Positions 51,295-53,585 of a DNA stretch of 53,585 bases are shown here, piece by piece (within the stretch, counting starts at the first letter, position 1; every line of letters begins with the position of its first letter). The position numbers were made by a program, and so were the translations under genes. The notes beneath the pieces are model-generated. The model was not told where the DNA came from. It searched no databases and worked only from the letters and a program-made list of their open reading frames with translations. The DNA comes from Bacteroidaceae bacterium (lineage in GTDB: Bacteria > Bacteroidota > Bacteroidia > Bacteroidales > Bacteroidaceae): positions 1-53,585 of the forward strand of contig JAFYNL010000058.1 in the NCBI GenBank assembly GCA_017548075.1, in the 5' to 3' direction.

Positions 51295-52407
51295 TCATTT
51301 CATCAGGTCGCTGATGATGTCATTCGACGTGAAAATGCCTTCTTTTGTGAGGCGAAGGTGCTCATTTTCAATGCGAAGGAGGTTGTTCCGGAGGCGGCTT
51401 TGTGCTTGTTCCAGACAATAGTCGCGATTTTGCAGCGAGAGTTCGTAGAGGGGGATGCCAGCGCTGGTGCGGAGGCGAGTCATGATGAATTCGTTGTAGA
51501 GGCTTTCGTCGCTGAGAGTTTCTGTTTCGTGCGGCACATCTTCTTTTGCGGCAATGTAGGCTTTGATGTCGGGCAGATTGGCTCTTCTTGTCCGCAGTCC
51601 GTCGTAGCTGTGTGCGCCTGCGCCAAGCCCCAGATACGGCGTGCCTTCCCAATAGCTGCTGTTGTGGCGCGAATGGAAGCCCGGCAAAGCGAAGTTCGAG
51701 ATTTCGTAATGCTCGAAACCAGCCTCGCTCGTCGCCTTCATCAGGTAGTCGTACATCTGTCGCGAAAGCTCCTCGTCTGCCTCTTCCACAAGTCCCTGTT
51801 TGAGCATAGCGTCGAGCCTCGTGCCCTCTTCATACGAGAGAGAATAGGCGCTGAGATGCGTGACGCCGAGCGTCAGAGCCTGCTCCACATCGCTCTTCCA
51901 GTCGTCCATGGTTTGTCCCGGAAGCCCATAAATGAGGTCGATGCTGATGTTCCTGATGCCGGCCTCCTTGCAAGCCCTCACGGCATCTGCCACTTGCCGG
52001 GCATTGTGCCTGCGATGGAGAAAGCGCAACAGCCCGTCGTTGAACGTCTGAGCGCCCATGCTGATGCGGTTCACAGGCGTGCCCTCCAGTCCTCGCAGCC
52101 ATTCCCTCGACACATCGTCGGGGTTAGCCTCTATAGTCACCTCGGCATCTTCCTCGAGTGTAAAGTGCTGATTGACAGCGGAAAAGAGTTCCCTCAGCAA
52201 GTCGGTAGGCAAGAGGCTCGGCGTGCCGCCACCCAAGTACATCGTGCGCACGCGCGTACATTTTATATAATGCTTGCGCAGAAGCAGCTCGCGTTCCAGC
52301 GCCCTGACGTACTCCGCCATCGTGTTCTGCCCCAGCGTAGTAGAGTAGAAGTCGCAATAAATGCATCGCGACCTGCAAAAAGGAATATGAAAATAAAGAG
52401 AGTTCAA
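51295..52407 (-). CDS. hemW: Radical SAM protein HemW
   Basis: 370 aa. The N-terminal FHIPFCRSRCIYCDFYS holds the CxxxCxxC cluster motif and the HemW-type Cys-Asp-Phe that follows; GGGTPSL and RISMGAQTFND are typical, with a HemN C-terminal domain. HemW binds heme and is thought to deliver it; it is not a coproporphyrinogen oxidase despite common labels. Starts two bases after the DUF4827 stop. Confidence 0.92.
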   Translation of the reverse strand: MNSLYFHIPFCRSRCIYCDFYSTTLGQNTMAEYVRALERELLLRKHYIKCTRVRTMYLGGGTPSLLPTDLLRELFSAVNQHFTLEEDAEVTIEANPDDVSREWLRGLEGTPVNRISMGAQTFNDGLLRFLHRRHNARQVADAVRACKEAGIRNISIDLIYGLPGQTMDDWKSDVEQALTLGVTHLSAYSLSYEEGTRLDAMLKQGLVEEADEELSRQMYDYLMKATSEAGFEHYEISNFALPGFHSRHNSSYWEGTPYLGLGAGAHSYDGLRTRRANLPDIKAYIAAKEDVPHETETLSDESLYNEFIMTRLRTSAGIPLYELSLQNRDYCLEQAQSRLRNNLLRIENEHLRLTKEGIFTSNDIISDLMK

Positions 52408-52409
52408 AC

Positions 52410-53105
52410 CTAATCCCTCATCTTCTGGAAGGTGATTTCGTAGAAGCAGGGATAGACATTGCTTGTGGCGCTGGACTGGCCCTCGCTATGAGGCACAATG
52501 AGACGCACCTTCGCTATGCCCTCCTCGCTGTCCTGACGCCCGATGCGGATGTAGGGGAACGGAACGAGCCAACCGCTCGGAACGCTGCTGCCGTACTGGC
52601 TGAACATTGCTCCGCCGCCGTTGATGCTGGTGTCGAAGTTCGCCGAGAAGGAGCCCGAGTTGTTGGAGATGTTCAGGATGTCTGGACTTGGGTGCCAGTA
52701 GTTCACATCGCTGCGCAGCTGGATGCTGTCGCCCAGAATGTTGAACTCTATGAAGCGGCAGATTACGCGAGCCGACTGTCCCTTCTCCAGCTTCTCGCCC
52801 GTGCCGGGGCGCACAATTTGCATATACACGCCCGAGTTGGCGAAGAGCACATACTCGTTCTTCTCCAGGTCCGTCGTGCAGTCCTGGTCCAGGAACTGTT
52901 CCTCCGATATAGGCTGAATCTTTCCCACGTTGCAGACCAGGTTGCCATCGGCATCGCGCACCACGATATCGCGTTTCAGGAACGACGAAATAGCCTTGTA
53001 TTCCTTCTCCTTCTGCTCGGCGTAGGTCTCGGTATCGTTGCAACTCGTCACAACCGCCATCAGACAGCCGACAACAGAAATCAGTAAAAAGAGCGTCTTC
53101 TTCAT
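52410..53105 (-). CDS. DUF4827-like lipoprotein
   Basis: 231 aa from the ATG at 53105, which opens a lipobox (CLMAVVTSCNDTE); the longer frame starts upstream of the promoter. The fold looks like a FKBP-type prolyl isomerase without the usual active site (YMQIVRPGTGEKLEKGQSARVICRFIEFNI... GWLVPFPYIRIGRQDSEEGIAKVRLIVPHSEGQ), as is typical of DUF4827. An envelope folding or binding role is inference. Confidence 0.82.
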   Translation of the reverse strand: MKKTLFLLISVVGCLMAVVTSCNDTETYAEQKEKEYKAISSFLKRDIVVRDADGNLVCNVGKIQPISEEQFLDQDCTTDLEKNEYVLFANSGVYMQIVRPGTGEKLEKGQSARVICRFIEFNILGDSIQLRSDVNYWHPSPDILNISNNSGSFSANFDTSINGGGAMFSQYGSSVPSGWLVPFPYIRIGRQDSEEGIAKVRLIVPHSEGQSSATSNVYPCFYEITFQKMRD

Positions 53106-53128
53106 TCGAAAGTCATTGTTTTCGCCTG

Positions 53129-53159
53129 CAAAGGTACGAATAAGTGAAGACAATACAAA
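53129..53159 (-). promoter_or_regulatory. Promoter of DUF4827-hemW
   Basis: Minus-strand TTTG (53159-53156), 19 bp, TACCTTTG (53136-53129). Confidence 0.8.
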
Positions 53160-53270
53160 ATAAATACTATTTATTTTTATTGTTGAGCGCAGAAGTAGCT
53201 CGGCGATAGTCTTCCGCCTGCGCCTGAGCACCAACGGCGCGCAAGAAGTTACGAAAAAAGATTTGAAACC

Positions 53271-53302
53271 ACAAAAAGAAAGCCCCGAAAGTGTTCGAGG
53301 CT
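53271..53302 (-). terminator. Terminator of the surface-protein gene at the right edge
   Basis: AGCCCCGAA (53281-53289) pairs with TTCGAGGCT (53294-53302), one mismatch, then a T-rich run on the minus strand. Nearly identical to the hairpin at 3735-3755. Confidence 0.82.
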
Positions 53303-53322
53303 CCCTTATTTATAGGAAAAGT

Positions 53323-53585
53323 TTACTTCACCAGAACTTTTCGTCCTTCCTTTATGTAGATTCCCTTCTGCGGATTGGAAACTCTGCGTCCTTGGAGGTC
53401 GAAGATGATGCCTTGGTTTGCAGATTGGGCGTCCTTAACGGTTATGCTTGACGGGATTTCCTTTTTAGGCCAGACATCGTAAAGCACTTCGTTGTTCCGC
53501 TCGAAATGAACTAGCATAGAACGGTAGTGGCGTGATTCCTCATGAGGCGTGGGTAAAGCTTTATAAGGGTCTAACGGGCCGAAAA
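53323..53585 (-). CDS. Surface or secreted protein, C-terminal end only
   Basis: The frame is open from the right window edge; 87 residues are visible. The end (IIFDLQGRRVSNPQKGIYIK then EGRKVLVK) is a type A sorting tail like that of the BspA-like protein at 3776. The remainder of the protein is outside the window, so its function cannot be stated. Confidence 0.75.
   Translation of the reverse strand, partial: FGPLDPYKALPTPHEESRHYRSMLVHFERNNEVLYDVWPKKEIPSSITVKDAQSANQGIIFDLQGRRVSNPQKGIYIKEGRKVLVK

Overview
The window is a stretch of Bacteroidales chromosome, most likely Prevotellaceae. Evidence for this: promoters of the Bacteroidetes type (TTTG, 19-20 bp, TAnnTTTG) precede many genes and there are no Shine-Dalgarno-like leaders; the gene families are Bacteroidetes-restricted or typical (RprXY, a BspA-type leucine-rich repeat protein, C-terminal sorting tails ending GRKVLxK, lipoproteins resembling DUF4296, DUF4348, DUF4827 and DUF4923, a GTPase-site-altered EF-G paralogue, a two-CBM20 MalQ). 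I see no insertion sequence, prophage, CRISPR array or rRNA. One tRNA gene (Thr, CGT) is present.

Layout. 1-3.7 kb (minus): a YafQ-type toxin-antitoxin pair, then mce, a DUF1080 protein, fmt and the start of a GH3 glycosidase. 3.8-7.9 kb: a BspA-like surface protein divergent from a TPR/HTH membrane regulator, with a large inverted repeat between their promoters. 8.2-10.6 kb: a TonB-dependent receptor. 10.7-13.6 kb (plus): nitroreductase, DUF2520, KdsC phosphatase, Maf, lipoprotein. 13.7-16.3 kb (minus): PhnP-like hydrolase, murB, DUF4348. 16.4-20 kb: pheS, then tkt-rpiB. 20.4-26 kb (minus): ileS, a DksA/TraR-like gene, lspA, DUF4296 and a small ORF. 26.2-30.4 kb (minus): FadL-like porin, dbpA-nhaD. 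30.5-35.3 kb: small exported proteins, an outer-membrane protein with a long structured leader, then DUF4375-smpB-LOG. 35.6-39.2 kb: malQ and mltG. 39.3-46.5 kb: tRNA-Thr, recG-ispD-DJ-1 (minus), nadK-ABC exporter and an outer-membrane protein (plus). 46.7-53.6 kb (minus): rprXY, EF-G2, hemW, DUF4827 and the 3' end of a surface protein. Genes inside operons are tightly packed; nine junctions are exact ATGA stop/start overlaps.

The most unusual feature is not a gene. Seven intergenic arrays (about 8.1, 13.6, 20.4, 26.1, 31.1, 38.1 and 46.6 kb) are built from units of about 22 bp, each with a short palindromic core (mostly TAACGTGTTA/TAACACGTTA, but also ACCTTAAGGT, CACGTG, ACATGT) separated by a spacer resembling AAGTTTGCCAACT. 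All seven lie directly downstream of gene 3' ends. They occupy five of the seven convergent junctions in the window, and the two exceptions carry strong intrinsic terminators instead. I do not recognise this family. Other points of interest are large inverted repeats made of heptamers, a structured leader RNA of about 230 nt at 32.2-32.4 kb, a promoter that reads antisense into an operon, and an apparently leaderless rprX.
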